Source: Brachyhypopomus gauderio (lineage: Eukaryota; Chordata; Actinopteri; Gymnotiformes; Hypopomidae). Taken from it: a stretch of 64,000 nt of DNA. How positions within the stretch are numbered: position 1 is the stretch's first letter; each line of letters opens with the position of its first letter. Location: positions 29,304,706 through 29,368,705 of the forward strand of contig NC_135214.1 of NCBI RefSeq assembly GCF_052324685.1. The letters are read 5' to 3'. Under the pieces are notes generated by a model. That model ran no database searches and was not told the origin of the DNA. It worked only from the letters and a program-made list of their open reading frames with translations. The translations under genes and the position numbers were made by a program. This document shows, in pieces, positions 42,764 through 56,293 of the stretch.

Positions 42764-45700
42764 AGTCCTGAAGAACAGAATAAGAAGTAATAGTTGACAG
42801 GACGAATGTAAAAAATGGTCTTCTATTAAAAACGACCTACTTAACACAACAACCTTTAGAAAAAGACGTGCGTGGCATTCACAGTGATGTATTTAATTGG
42901 GTCAAGAAGTGGCGAGTAGTGATAGAATTGGAAATACAGAAAAATGAAAAAATGTTTTAATACAAAGTGATTCTAACCTGACAACCAACTTTTTATTAAT
43001 GAGAGCCACCAGTCACGACAAGTATGATGCCATGACACTGCATATCTGTAGAAATAACTGAAATAATCGAATTTACACATAATATGTAATACAGCAATTG
43101 AACCCTCTAGTTCTGATTTAGAAACGGGGTGGTGGGGGGTGGGGGGGTAGCATTTGTGTTTAGCGGAGGCGGCTTCTACAGAAATGCAATTATTCCACAG
43201 GGCCAAACATAAAAGGCAAAGGTCAACAGAGGTGCATTAGAAGATAAAGAGATGTAATTGCTGTCTGCTGGTCCTGTGTTGATAAGCAGTCTGGCCCTCC
43301 GCACAACACCGTGGCCAATTTAATTGTGCAAAATAAATTTGAATCACCACTGCACTGTTTTTTTGCACTCTCGCCCAAGGCACTAGTGAATGAACTATAA
43401 ACACTGACTAGTTCATATATATGTTCACACTGGGGCTCTACAGTATACTCTTCTGTCACTATAGTGATTGTGGCCTTGTTGATATTTCGGAGGGTGTCTA
43501 CATATACATGAGCAGTCTCAAATACTCTCGAGTACATTTTGCTTTACAACAACCAGCCTTAGATGGTTCTGGTGACCTTGTGTGTATATTTTTGCTGAAT
43601 CAAAGGCGTTCCATGTGATTCCACAAAGGTACAAATAATTAAGGCCAGTCATTAACCGTATCACACTAATTGGTTTGCTAATGTGCTTTTAATTTATTAC
43701 AATGTCTATTGCATTCACATTGCCATGGAACAGAATCACAATTAAGTTCACACGATGCAGTACTTATCCTCTGTATTGTAATTAAATTTCTTTCATTTTC
43801 AATGTAGATGTGCTATGAATTCCAAAATTTTATCTGAATGAATTTCGGGGAGTTGATGTCACAAACACTATTTTGTTAGACAGAAGGTAACAAATACCTT
43901 TTCAAGAGAAGAACTAAAATTGTCAATGACCTCTTCATATGAGCAAGATCGTTGCAGCAAATTCTGGGCCCTGTACACTCCCAATGTCAGTGGGCCCCTA
44001 TAAATGCCAGTAAACGAGGCACATGAGCAAAATGGGCCCCTCTCCCTACTGGGGCCCTGGGTAGTCAGGTCCACTTTATCCACTTTAGAGTATCGAGGCA
44101 ATGCATATCAGAAACCTATGGTGTAAATCTTATATCCGCCAGAGTCCCCCACATCGTGTCGCCAGGCGCAAGCAAGCCACCGCCTTTTAATCAAACCCAC
44201 CCACACGATCGATAGTCCTACACACACACCACGAAAATAAACTGATTGCTCTTTCATTTAGACAGTGAAAGGCACCGAGTCAAACACCATAACGATAGTT
44301 CAGAGATGAGCTCCGGTCTCCGGAGGTCAGTACCAGAGAGGAGCCGGATCGCAGGAAGGTGCCCGGGGTCACGGAGGGCGGTGGTGGGATTACACCCGCA
44401 TCGATCGCAGGCTGCGGAATAAATCGCCCTGTCCGATCGGACCAGCAGCGACCCGTGGGGCTGAGTATTCGCCCCCCTCCCTGCGGAAAGATAACGACTC
44501 GTCAAAGAGTCAATGTGGTGGAAAATTAAGAAGAAAAAAATGAATTCATTATGACAGTGGGAGGTCTGGAGATGCGTGGAGCAGAACTTTGTATGGGTGG
44601 TGCAGGAACAACAACCTTATGATGTCTTTGGTCAGACAAACCCAGCGTCAGTCTGTTCTGTGGTTGTATTTACTCAAGAAACCGTAAAATACATCCATGA
44701 CATATTGTGTCACGTTTCCCTGTATCTGAAACACTAACAGTGGTTTCTCTGTTTCAACAGAAAGGCAACACTCTGCGACCCATTGATGCTGAAGTAAAGG
44801 TTTAAGTATACCATTCATTCTGCTTACTTTGAAATCACCTTGAAATGTGATACAATGCACAATTGCTCACATTCAAAAAAGTTGTGAGCATGTGGTGCTA
44901 TGCGCATCTCTTAACGTGTGTAATACAACAGTGTAGGGCTAATGTTGGACAATGTTGCGAACAAGACTTGAGATTAAACCAACTATTCCAAACTTTTCTC
45001 CTTTGTTTTCTTTCCGTAATCACCAACAGCTGAAAGGCAGGAAAACACCTCATCTATCCCAAGACAAGGACGGACACACCCATGATCCTCTGCTGCTTCA
45101 AGTGGTGCGAAAGGGCCACAGGAGGAGAGCAGGTACCATCGCGGGCACCGCCAGACTCATGGCCATCACCGACTGCGTGGACAACTCCACCCAGACTGAC
45201 ATCAGCTTCCAGAACTTTCTGGGAGCGGCCGGCGGGCCTTGCTCCGGTAGCGACTCTCCCAAGCCTCCTCCGTCTCCGCCGCTGGCCCCGCTGGTCCAAC
45301 CCTACCTGCTGAATGAGCTGTGAGTGCCTTAGCTAAGCAGTGCCAAACACTACTGCTATCGATCAGGTCAGGCTTTAAAGATCAGCACACTTAGCACACG
45401 CACACACACAGCTGGTTTCAACAGCCTTTTTTGTGACTTTTTACTCACACCCAGTGGGAATTCTGTTCACGTCTGGACAGAGCTTTAAACCGAACCAGTA
45501 ATAGCTAGTAGGATATGTTTCTTGTAGGAAGGTAAATTGAGCTATAGCACTGATTTGACCTTGTGCTTGGGCAGATTTAAGTGGATTACTGTGCTAAGGA
45601 AGTGTTTTTACAGCTGCACCCTAGAGAATGACTACCTCGACGTGGTCAACCATGAAGTGGACCGTCAGGACGAGCTGGAGTACGAGGTTCGGATTCCGAA

Positions 45701-46952
45701 ACCACCACAAACTTAAACCTTTCACTCTCGGGCTTTCACCAGACAAAATGGCTAGCAGATACTCGGCTCTGATAGTCTGTCAGCAATTTGTAGTTTTAGT
45801 TGTGGTGTTTTACTGGGGCGGCTGTTCTGTTCTTCCTGTGCTGGTTTGGGCCGGCGTGTTTGGGCTGTGCTCATCTGTGGGTTCTCCCTCTCTGGTAGGA
45901 AGTAGAGCTTTACAAATCCAGTCAGCAGGACAAGCTGGGGCTGACCGTGTGCTACCGGACTGATGACGAGGAGGACCAGGGCATCTACGTAGGGGAGGTC
46001 AGCGCAACCCGGGAGCAGGCATGGCATGGGGTCAAAGGTCATACCGTTGGCAACGTCATCACCTTTCAAGTTTCCTTCTTTTTACAGGTCAATCCTAACA
46101 GTATAGCGGCCAAGGACGGACGCATACGGAAAGGTGACCGAATCCTACAGGTAAGTACACAGGATTTCACAGTTTAAACTAAGGTGAGTTCACAGTTCAA
46201 ACTAAGGTGGACAGCATTTGATGTTCAAAGCTGTTCGAAATATTCATCGCACACAGAAAAGTGCGGGATTGACTGAGTCTTAGGATTCTAGGACACTGGC
46301 GCTAAATGCAAGTGTCTATTTATAAACACAATTAGACTCGTGAAGTTGGTGAGTTGACAACTTGAAAGTGTCACACTGTTGCATTGTTGTGTGTAATCGT
46401 CAACTGTCTATTTGATAAATTTAGGAACCAGGCAGTTCACATGTCTCTGTTAAAATTCTCTACATTATGTAAAATCCTCTACTATTAGTCTATGGGGAGC
46501 ACTTTGAATTGCCAGTGTGTGTCACGTTGCATAGAAATAAACTTGCCTTGCCTTACACACAATCTGGTTTCTCTCAGATCAATGGGGTGGATGTACAGAA
46601 CAGAGAGGAGGCAGTGGCCATCCTCAGCAGAGAAGACAGCATCAACTTCTCACTACTGCTGGCCAGACCAGAGATAGAGGTAAACACGGAGATGGAGCTG
46701 GAATCAGAGTAAACACACATCCCAACGCAGCAGCAAGCTATTAAAGACACGAGCATAGCTAATGCATATACTTCATCCCCAGTGACAACAGATCCCCAAA
46801 TTAATGGATTATTTTGCCGACAGAGGGAAATTGAATGCTCACATCGGTCAAGCCCGAATCATGTGATCACTCTTAGCAACGCCTGTCAAGCATTTGCGGC
46901 AGTTCCATTAACGCTGGTTCATAAGGAGAAAAGGAAGAAAACCAGAGAGAGA

Positions 46953-46996
<44 letters not shown>

Positions 46997-49900
46997 TGGA
47001 AAAGTGCAGGTTTACAGAAGAGACTGGATGAAGTGCTATTACAAAGACAGGCAGAGTGGGCTGAAGGTGGGGGTGGGGAAGATTGATGCAGGCTATGGGG
47101 GAAGCAGGACACACTAGAGCACACTGAGGGAGAACTAAGCTTTTATCCTCAGTCAGCCCTTTTGCAGTTTCAAAGATGCAACCTTGTTCACACTGCTAAG
47201 TTAAAGTGTCTTCTAAAAAATGATATTTATCGTCAAATGAGAAAATCTTGTGTTTATAACACAAAATCTAATGTAACCACCATTGTATTGTTACTAAACT
47301 TAGACAGGTTTCTTGCTGTACAAAGCAAAGGTATATCACATAACACAAACCCAAGCAAAACGTCAGGTCAATGGCCCTCAAGTTGGGCATTTAGTCGAGA
47401 GAAATAAGGCCATAGCAGCAAAGCAGTTGTTAAGGTACAGTGAAAATCGCATATGCCAGTAGAACATCTAACAGTTCCATATAAATCATGACCATAATTC
47501 AGGCCGAATGAATAAAACAATGAGGTAATTTGAGGCAAAGTGCAAGATCTGAGCGACAGGAGAGCAGCAGCAGTCCTGCAGCAGCAGTCCTGTAGCAGCA
47601 GTCCTGTAGCAGCAGTCCTGTAGCAGAAGTCCTGTAGCAGAAGTCCTGTAGCAGCAGTCCTGCAGCAGCAGTCCTGTAGCAGCAGTCCTGTAGCAGAAGT
47701 CCTGTAGTAGCAGTCCTGTAGTAGCAGTCCTGTAGCAGCAGTCCTGTAGCAGAAGTCCTGTAGCAGCAGTCCTGTAGCAGCAGTCCTGTAGCAGAAGTCC
47801 TGTAGCAGCAGTCCTGTAGCAGAAGTCCTGTAGCAGAAGTCCTGTAGCAGAAGTCCTGTAGCAGCAGTCCTGTAGCAGAAGTCCTGTAGCAGAAGTCCTG
47901 TAGCAGCAGTCCTGTAGCAGCAGTCCTGTAGCAGAAGTCCTGTAGCAGCAGTCCTGTAGCAGAAGTCCTGTAGCAGAAGTCCTGTAGCAGCAGTCCTGTA
48001 GCAGCAGTCCTGTAGCAACAGTCCTGTAGCAGAAGTCCTGTAGCAGCAGTCCTGTAGCAGCAGTCCTGTAGCAGCAGTCCTGTAGCAGAAGTCCTGTAGC
48101 AGCAGTCCTGTAGCAGAAGTCCTGTAGCAGAAGTCCTGTAGCAGCAGTCCTGTAGCAACAGTCCTGTAGCAGAAGTCCTGTAGCAGCAGTCCTGTAGCAG
48201 CAGTCCTGTAGCAGCAGTCCTGTAGCAGCAGTCCTGTAGCAGAAGTCCTGTAGCAGAAGTCCTGTAGCAGCAGTCCTGTAGCAGAAGTCCTGTAGCAGCA
48301 GTCCTGTAGCAGCAGTCCTGTAGCAGAAGTCCTGTAGTAGCAGTCCTGTAGTAGCAGTCCTGTAGCAGCAGTCCTGTAGCAGAAGTCCTGTAGCAGCAGT
48401 CCTGTAGCAGAAGTCCTGTAGCAGCAGTCCTGTAGCAGCAGTCCTGTAGCAGAAGTCCTGTAGCAGAAGTCCTGTAGCAGCAGTCCTGTAGCAGCAGTCC
48501 TGTAGCAACAGTCCTGTAGCAGCAGTCCTGTAGCAGAAGTCCTGTAGCAGAAGTCCTGTAGCAACAGTCCTGTAGCAGAAGTCCTGCAGCAGAAGTCCTG
48601 TAGCAGCAGTCCTGTAGCAGCAGTCCTGTAGCAACAGTCCTGTAGCAGCAGTCCTGTAGCAGCAGTCCTGCAGCAGCAGTCCTGCAGCAGCAGTCCTGTA
48701 GCAGCAGTCCTGTAGCAGAAGTTCTGTAGCAGCAGTCCTGTAGCAGAAGTCCTGTAGCAGCAGTCCTGTAGTAGCAGTCCTGTAGCAGCAGTCCTGTAGC
48801 AGAAGTCCTGTAGCAGCAGTCCTGTAGCAACAGTCCTGTAGCAGCAGTCCTGTAGCAGCAGTCCTGTAGCAGAAGTCCTGTAGCAGAAGTCCTGTAGCAA
48901 CAGTCCTGTAGCAGAAGTCCTGTAGCAACAGTCCTGTAGCAGAAGTCCTGCAGCAGAAGTCCTGTAGCAGAAGTCCTGTAGCAGCAGTCCTGTAGTAGCA
49001 GTCCTGCAGCAGAAGTCCTGCAGCAGAAGTCCTGTAGTAGCAGTCCTGTAGCAACAGTCCTGTAGTAGCAGTCCTGTAGTAGCAGTCCTGCAGCAGAAGT
49101 CCTGCAGCAGAAGTCCTGCAGCAGAAGTCCTGTAGCAGCAGTCCTGTAGCAGCAGTCCTGTAGCAGCAGGTCTCTCTGGTTGTATCATCTCCAGCCAGAC
49201 AAAAGGACAAGTGATTAATGATGGTGGGGGCTGTTTCTGGATGGGGCTGTGGTGGGGTGTGCAGAGAAGAAGGAAAAAGCCAGAGATTAAAGATTAAAGG
49301 CTTACTAAATCAAGAGGAGATCAGGAGAGGGAGCAAAGGCTCGAGACTTGTCAGGGCGAGAAAATCGATGCCTCTTTCCTCACGATTCAAAGGAACCATT
49401 CGGATGATCTTAACAATCCTTGGCAAAAACGGTCATGGGTACAAGTCAACCAAGACACCCATTTACTATGAGAACATGCAGGCTGACGAATACTAATATT
49501 AAAAATGTTGTTTTCCATGAGGATTTCAGGAGAAATATATGATTTCTAATGTCTGTGTTAGCTTGAGTATTTAGTAAACAAAGTAATCTGTTTATGTTTT
49601 CCATGTGTAGACGACTGCAGTCACATCTTTAGCACTGTATATTTATACTGCCATCTAGTGTTCAAATGTTGTATTGCATGTGCACAGCGAGCTGCAACAA
49701 CACTAATCGTGTTACATCTGTTGCCCAGTAACAGCCTTCTGATTAACAGTGCTTTTCCCCTCTCTTTCTCCAAAACAATGGCATCATCATATCTAAAATA
49801 ATATATGTACCTGAATCAATGGACTCCCCTGTGGTCTCCTGCTATTTGTATGAAATGAACTATAACATTTAGGAGGACACAAACATGGACCCTGAGGACC

Positions 49901-51780
49901 TGGACTTTGAGCTACCAGTGGGCATGGACGTGGACAGTCTCAGCACCTCCCACTTGCCCAGTCTGTGCCTCCTCCGCCATCGGAGGTCCCAGGTGGGCCT
50001 CCCCGAGGAGCCGTCGCTGCAGACGGAGGCGCCGGCCCTCAGCAACAGCCAGGAACTGGACAGCGGCGTGGGCCGCACGGACGAGAGCACGCGCAACGAG
50101 GAGTCGTCGGAGCACGACCTCCTGGCGGCCGACGAGCAGACCAGCGCCTGCACCACCAACGCCACCAACACACCGCACAGCCTGCGCAAGTTCCGGCCCG
50201 GCAGGAGCGGCGGAGGAGGGGGCGGGGACACGCCCTCGCCGCTGCTCCACCTCCGCGAGCTCCACCTCAGCACGGACTCGCTGGACGTCGGGGCGGTGGG
50301 CGGAGGCTACCTGCACGACCCGGTCGGCGCCATGATGATGCCGGGCTTGACCGAGGAGGAGTGCGAGCGGTACCGGGAGCTGCTGGAGATCAAGTGCGGC
50401 TACGAGAGGAAGGCGAAGCAGGGCGGGGCCGGGCGAGGGGCGGAGGAAGGGGAGGAGCGAGAAGGGGAGGGGGAGGAGCGCGGTGAGAGGGCGGCGGCTC
50501 CGGATCGGAACCGCAACGAAAGCCTGACTCCGCACGAGATGGCGCTGTTGGAGGAGGAGCTGAGGCATCTCGAGTTCAAATGCCGGAACATTCTGCGGGC
50601 GCAGAAGATGCAGCAGCTGAGGGAGCGCTGCTTGAAAGCGTGGCTGCTGGATGAGGAGGCGTCGGGGAGGGGCTCCTCCGACCTGCAGGGGTCACCGCTG
50701 CACGAGCTGTCTGATATCAAAGAGCTCCCGGAGAGGGAGCGATCGGACAAGGACACCAGCAGCGCCTACAACACCGGGGGCGAGAGCTGTAGGAGCACGC
50801 CTCTGATGAGCGACCACCTCTCACCCAACGCCCAGATGGAGGAGTGCTTGTCCCCCCTGCAGGGGAGGTCCAGAGACCGCCCCAGCTGGAGCGAGAGGGG
50901 CCGCGCTAGCCTCGGGTCCTCCTTCTCACCCGGCAGCTACAAGAAGTTCCAGACGAGCACCACCGTCAACCCCAAGTTCCGCTCTCTGACCCGGGAGGGG
51001 ACCGTCCGGGCCCTGGCCGACGGCTCTTCGCAGGGCGGGAGTTCGAGGGCGGAGGGCGCGCACGAAAGGGCGGGCGGCCACAGCGCCGAGTCCAGCCCGT
51101 ACTTCACCCGACGGCGCCACCCCAACCGGGCTCCGCCCGAGCGCTACCAGAGCTGCATGCAGCTGGGCTCCTCATTCCTGGAGCCCTCGGCCGAGAGGTG
51201 CGTGGAGGGGGAGAGCGGCACCGGCGGCCGGGCCGGCCCCGCGTCCCGCCCCAGCCCGGCGAGGCGCTCGCTGGACCTGCCCCTCCCCCTCGCGCCCCCC
51301 TCGCCCCGCATGGAGTGGAAGGTGAAAATCCGCAGCGACGGGACCCGCTACGTTGCCAAGCGGCCTGTCCGCGACCGTCTGCTCAAGGCCCGCGCCATGA
51401 AGATCAGCGAGGAGCGGAGCGGCATGACCACGGACGACGACGCCGTCAGCGAGATGAAGATGGGTCGGTACTGGAGCAAGGAGGAGCGCAAGCAGCAGCT
51501 GCTCCGGGCCCGCGAGCAGCGGCGCCGACGTGAGTTCATGATGCAGTGCCGCCTCGACTGCCTGCGCGACCGCGCCCAGGAGCCCGGGAGGGACGGCCTA
51601 TCGGAGGTGGCCCAGGGCCCAGGCTCCGCCCCCGAGCTGAGTCAGAGGCGGAGCTCCAAGAAGCGTAGCCGACGCATCCTGGACAACTGGATCACCATCC
51701 AGGAGCTGCTGGCGCACGGGTCTCGCTCCCCGGACGGGAGCAGGGTGTACAACCCCCTCCTGTCCGTCACTACCGTCTAG
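40122..51780 (+). CDS. pdzd4: PDZD4, PDZ domain-containing protein 4
   Basis: Seven coding exons: 40122-40181, 45030-45319, 45614-45686, 45899-45997, 46088-46150, 46578-46679, 49873-51780. Phases agree and give 864 residues (human about 770). The N-terminus [20 protein letters not shown] is the PDZD4 signature, equivalent to the short form of PDZRN proteins without RING. Residues 21-60 look like a shortened PDZ remnant. One full PDZ domain spans about 141-226 ([52 protein letters not shown]). The last exon holds family blocks [53 protein letters not shown] and [19 protein letters not shown]. It ends LLSVTTV, a class I PDZ-ligand-type tail. Donors after exons 3 (GTTCGG) and 4 (GTCAGC) are weak. 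Human PDZD4 is mainly neural. Confidence 0.95.
40182..45029 (+). other. pdzd4: pdzd4 intron 1
   Basis: The 4.8 kb intron contains (CT)n at 41537-41565, a 210-bp pyrimidine tract at 41983-42195 and (GA)n at 42727-42760. Complex, non-repetitive patches lie near 41730-41850 and, rich in CpG, at 44270-44480. No exon was recognised. Confidence 0.7.
46680..49872 (+). other. pdzd4: pdzd4 last intron
   Basis: The donor is GTAAAC and the acceptor AACATTTAG. Besides the 14-bp minisatellite (47564-49169) it contains (GA)n at 46945-46994 and otherwise unremarkable AT-rich DNA. Confidence 0.85.
47564..49169. repeat. 14-bp minisatellite, about 115 copies
   Basis: The unit CAGTCCTGTAGCAG is repeated head-to-tail for 1.6 kb. 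Variation is confined to four positions: C/A at 1, T/C at 9, C/T at 12, G/A at 14. One further change appears at 48721-48722 (GTTCTG). Variants are interspersed, not clustered. Because 14 is not a multiple of three and the minus-strand unit is stop-free in its 42-base cycle, all three minus frames stay open and encode the same 14-residue cycle ([14 protein letters not shown]). This is not a gene. Confidence 0.97.
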
Positions 51781-53235
51781 GGGGCGGAGCCAACGATGGT
51801 GGAGAGAGGGAAAGGACAAAGATATCGTTTAAAAAAAGCCCTAAGTCACATTTAGAGAGCACAAGAGCACATTGATGTTTTAAAAAACATATTTAAATAT
51901 TTCTTTAAATATTTGCAAAGATTTGGATGAAAATCAAAGCACAGGAGCCAGTTAATCCAGCACAAACAGCTCCGTCAGATCCAGCATCCATACAGCACAT
52001 CCTGTATACTGCACAAACGAACCTCTGAGGCCCAGACAGCTCTGCGACTAGTCGTTTGGCCAAGAGAATGGTCCGTTACAACAGAAAATTACCCAAAAAG
52101 AGCACAAGCAGCAGAAATGCGATCCAACAGCACCTTTCAGCTCGAGACTCTGAACCGTCGCCTCAAGGTTCCTGTTCTGACTGGGGCGTTTATGGCACCA
52201 GACTGTGGGCTTCCTATTAAGTGTCAATGCACAGTTCTGTAGTGATCATCTACATGCACAGTGCTGGTGCAATCACCATCCAGCGTCATCATTTAGCACA
52301 TCATTACCTCCCAACAGTCACAGCAGGACACGCGAATGTATACGGGGTTCCTCTTCCAAAGTGAGTGCAGAGATCGGATTTCAGAACTGACGCAGTTGGA
52401 GAGAAGATACGGATCCAAACGGGAAACGGTGTGTGCCGGGCGAAGGCCTCTCACCTGCGTCAGACCGGGCCCTCGCGCAGCACCACATTGTGAAAACACA
52501 ACCCGGTCCCCACACCTGGCCACACCCCATACAAAATATCAGGCTTGGCCCTGAGCAAAGGGGATGAGCGGTCTTTGTTCACTACACCGAGGAACTGAGA
52601 CTAGGGGCCATGCTGCCTACCACACAACAACCTCTATCACAAGCCAAGGCAGGTGGGTGTGAGCCGGCTTAATGACACAGGAGACCACGCCATTGTGGAC
52701 ACAGCAGTGCTGATGGAGCGCCTGAACTCCACACCATGGAAAGATCAGAAAAAGACTGGACGGGCCGTGCTCTGGGACAAGCAGGATGGACTGCACGGCT
52801 CTGATTTGTAAATGAATGTGAGTCAAAAGAAAAATACAAAATACAGCTTTACTGACCACTCTTAGCCTAACCACTCTATGCTTACAAGGTGACTTTTTGA
52901 ACTTTTGGACTGTTACATATTTGCATGATTTTAACAAGAGGTATACCACACAATAACAGAAATATCCTACAGATTCTATTGTTGTATATCCATTGGCAGG
53001 TATACTATGTATGTGATCGGCGTTCTGCTGTCCTTAGTTGACTGTTTTGTTGGTGTGCTAGTCAAAAAAAGTAGATTTCTATGGTTCATCATATTATTGT
53101 TACCTGTTGTTATCAATGGTCTTCTTTACACAACCTGTAACATACATTTGATCTTAAATGGTTATTCTAATGTACTGTCGAAATGGTCTCAACCCGCGAT
53201 GTTTTAGGAAAATAAAACCATTTTGTATGATTAGT
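51781..53235 (+). other. pdzd4: pdzd4 3' UTR with poly(A) signal at 53211-53216
   Basis: About 1.45 kb lie between the TAG and an AATAAA at 53211-53216. The segment has no repeats or splice signals, so a simple 3' UTR is the likeliest reading. The next gene is convergent. Confidence 0.7.
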
Positions 53236-56200
53236 ATAAAACAACTGTCTCTCTGGTTATTTGGATCATTCCATATTTGGGAAAAGACGAATCCACTGAC
53301 AGAAAAATGAACACACACACTTATCAAGTATCAGGTAAGTGACCCCGATAAATTGTAATCAAGCAGAAAAAAACAGCCTTTCCAACAGCAAGAACATATT
53401 TTATAGAACAAGAGCAATAAATAATGACATATAATTTCTCTGAAACAGGTTTGCATCGAAACCTTGTACATATATACAAATAAAACTTCATACAATATCA
53501 TTTCTTTAAATATAAGTACTGCTCTGACACGCACATGATACAAGTTTACAGTTACATTTTGTTCCCCAGGCCCTAAAGTGTAAACAATATCTGGCCTTGG
53601 CCTCTCTGGTCAGTTATAGACACTTAGAACACAGCCCATTCCAGAGTAAATAGAGTATTTATATAAGCTAGTATGTACACTCAGGTTTATACAGCGTCAT
53701 TCGGCTAAGTGCAGAACATGCAACGCGCGTCGACCTCGGGATGCAGCCGGGAGAAAGGACGCACGGATCTCCAACACTACCGGCAGGTCCGTGAGCCCCG
53801 GACGGGTGTGTTAGTCCTAGACGGGTGCAGGCAGCTTATACGAGTGCCCTTGGGTACCTGTAACGTCTAACGCAAGTACGTGGGCTGACACCTTCTGAGG
53901 AAGCTAAGAGGACACGGAGCATCGGGGGAGGGCCGGTGAATTTGACACCAATCAACGAAGGCAAAAAGAAACGGTCTCTGATTTGGAGTAAACTTCGCTC
54001 GTGCACGCCCTGTTGTGCGTTTGCTCTCCGACACGCAGCCCTGTAAATGACTATACTGCATACACATCAGTCTATGGCAGGTAGCACATGAATTCTTTAA
54101 AAAATACAAAATATCAAAATTTTCTGAGGGTGTTTTGTTGGTCTAATGTTTTGAAAAGCTCTAATAAGAATCACATTTGGATACTGAGAGAAAGCGAGAG
54201 ATGGGGTGTGGGAGGTAATACTTGGGAGGGTGTGGGAGTGTGTGGGTGTGTATGGGAGAGGGATAAATGAAGATCTAATATCGAGGCACTGCACTGACGA
54301 ACTCTGTGCAAAAGCTCTAAACTTTTAGCAGTAAAAGCGTCATACAAAAAGATTCCACTGGCAACCTTCAAGTGTGAAATGCATTAGCTTGTCATATCAG
54401 CATGCACGGCGCATAGAAACGGAGGGGGCACAGATATGCAGCCGGACGTAGATTCACATTCTTATAAAGAGTGGCTTTCTCAAGTAAAAGGGTATGGCTT
54501 CTGGCAATGAGTTTGGTGTGAAATACATGGTTGTCGTCATCTTTTTTTTTTCTTCAAGCTTACTGCAAAACAAGTTCCTGAAATAGGTAGCTCAGTTCAG
54601 GTCTAAAAAGTTCGGGTTGTACACACGAAATCACACCATGTTAGTCTGGGAAAAAAACTTCTAGAAAACAAACTGGCACAGAACCAATACCCACTCATAT
54701 TAGTAGTAACTCGTACACTAAAATATCAAGGATAATATTGGTAATATTTGACATCATAATAGTAATAATGAAAATAAAACACATTTAAACCATACTGTTG
54801 ACTCATACTGTACAAACGAAGCTCAAGAGAATGTCAGTATTTATAAGTTTGCAATACAGTTCAAGCAACTGTACTCTGTAACTTTACAAAAGAAAACAAA
54901 AAAAGTCAATGCCTGTACAATTAGTTCTCCCAGATTTAAATTCTCACCTCTATATCCGTTTACTTGTTATTTGGGTAAAAGATGAAGGTGCTGTATGTTA
55001 ACAAGTCTTCTTGCACCTTAAATCATCCTAAAAGCTTAGATCAGGCACACAGGCTATGTAGTGGGTGGCCAACTACAGGTAATTAGCCCACTGAAGTACT
55101 CACTGATAGAGGGTCATTGTAATACTTAAATACTAGACAAATTATATTTATTATCTGGACTTAAATAAAATCACGGTTCACTAATTCATTTAATAGTTTC
55201 ATTTAGAAAGAGAAAAATATATTTCATCATCTGTTCATTATACTGTTTATAAACTGAGACAAAAAGGTAGAACAAAATATTTGAAATATAAATCCACTTC
55301 ATATCATCACTGAGACCTTGAAATAACTGAAAACGATTTGTCATTTAAATTGGATTATGGCAGGCTTATTGCAGATTTTAAACATCGTGTATGTGGTGAT
55401 GTAGTCTTGAAGGTTTCCCCTTTTTGACAATATTATACCCAAATATTGGAATGATGCCTTCTGAAGGATGAGCTCCTATGACTTTCTTCCCACAAAAGTC
55501 AAATTAAAACAACACTTTAAGAGGTGACGTTAGATGGTACTGTTCAAAGTGCATGGCTGGCTCTTTTAAAGCTGCAATACAACGTTTTGTCCATTTTTGT
55601 TGAAATACTGGCAATTTTTGTCCAATGTATGCAGGAATGTGTCGTTCAAGTTTGTCAAAAACAAAATAAAAACTGTCAGGACCTGGAATGATTGTCACTC
55701 GAAACACACACAGAAAAAATTAAATTTTCGAATGGAGCGAATAGAATTGTTAAAAAAGGAAAGATCCATCTTAGTCTGAGCTTGTGCACCGCTCCTGCAG
55801 ATGTTCAGATCTCTCTCTCCGTTCTTCCCACGTCAGCCCAGCTGAAAAACAGAGGAGCAGCTTGCCGGCACTCTTCAGCTGTCTATATGTGTGTTACCAT
55901 TCCTTAAATCACTCAGCTTTTTTATCGTTTGATGTCGTCTGGCACCAAAATTTCCACCTTTGGCAACGTTGACATTTACCTCATATTAGAGCCAACAGCT
56001 TCTGTGAACCTCTGGAAAATTAAAACCCAGAATCCTCTCTGTCGGCAACTCTTCCAGCCTCTTGAATTCGCACCGGTGGGTTTGTTTTTCGGACGATATG
56101 AGGACTGGAATGAAACGGCGGCGAATGGCACTGAAATGCGATTAGGAGCCCGGCTAAAGGCTAACCCTCCGCCACTGACAGCTCTAGACATGTGGGAAGC

Positions 56201-56293
56201 TGATGTGGAAATAGCAGAGGTGGAGCAGCGTGTGCATCCGCTTGCCCGGACTCCTCCGGCGGGGGGCCCTCGCCCTGCGAGTCCTGCTGCGTC
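53236..56293 (-). other. iqsec2: iqsec2 3' UTR region
   Basis: About 3 kb of AT-rich DNA follow the iqsec2 stop codon (56294-56296), with no repeats or gene-like frames. I see no canonical minus-strand AATAAA close to the pdzd4 end. A variant TATAAA lies near 53400. The extent of the UTR is therefore inferred from the absence of other genes. Confidence 0.5.

Noticed and set aside
47564-49169. CRISPR-like array
   Set aside because: Units are contiguous 14-mers without spacers, in a vertebrate intron.
47368-49210. Three minus-strand open frames of 606, 574 and 443 codons
   Set aside because: They are the same 14-bp minisatellite read in three frames. Length is a by-product of a stop-free unit, and there is no family match or splice context.
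49907-51533. Alternative long frames overlapping the last pdzd4 exon on both strands
   Set aside because: These are shadows of GC-rich coding sequence. Only the frame ending SVTTV matches the family.
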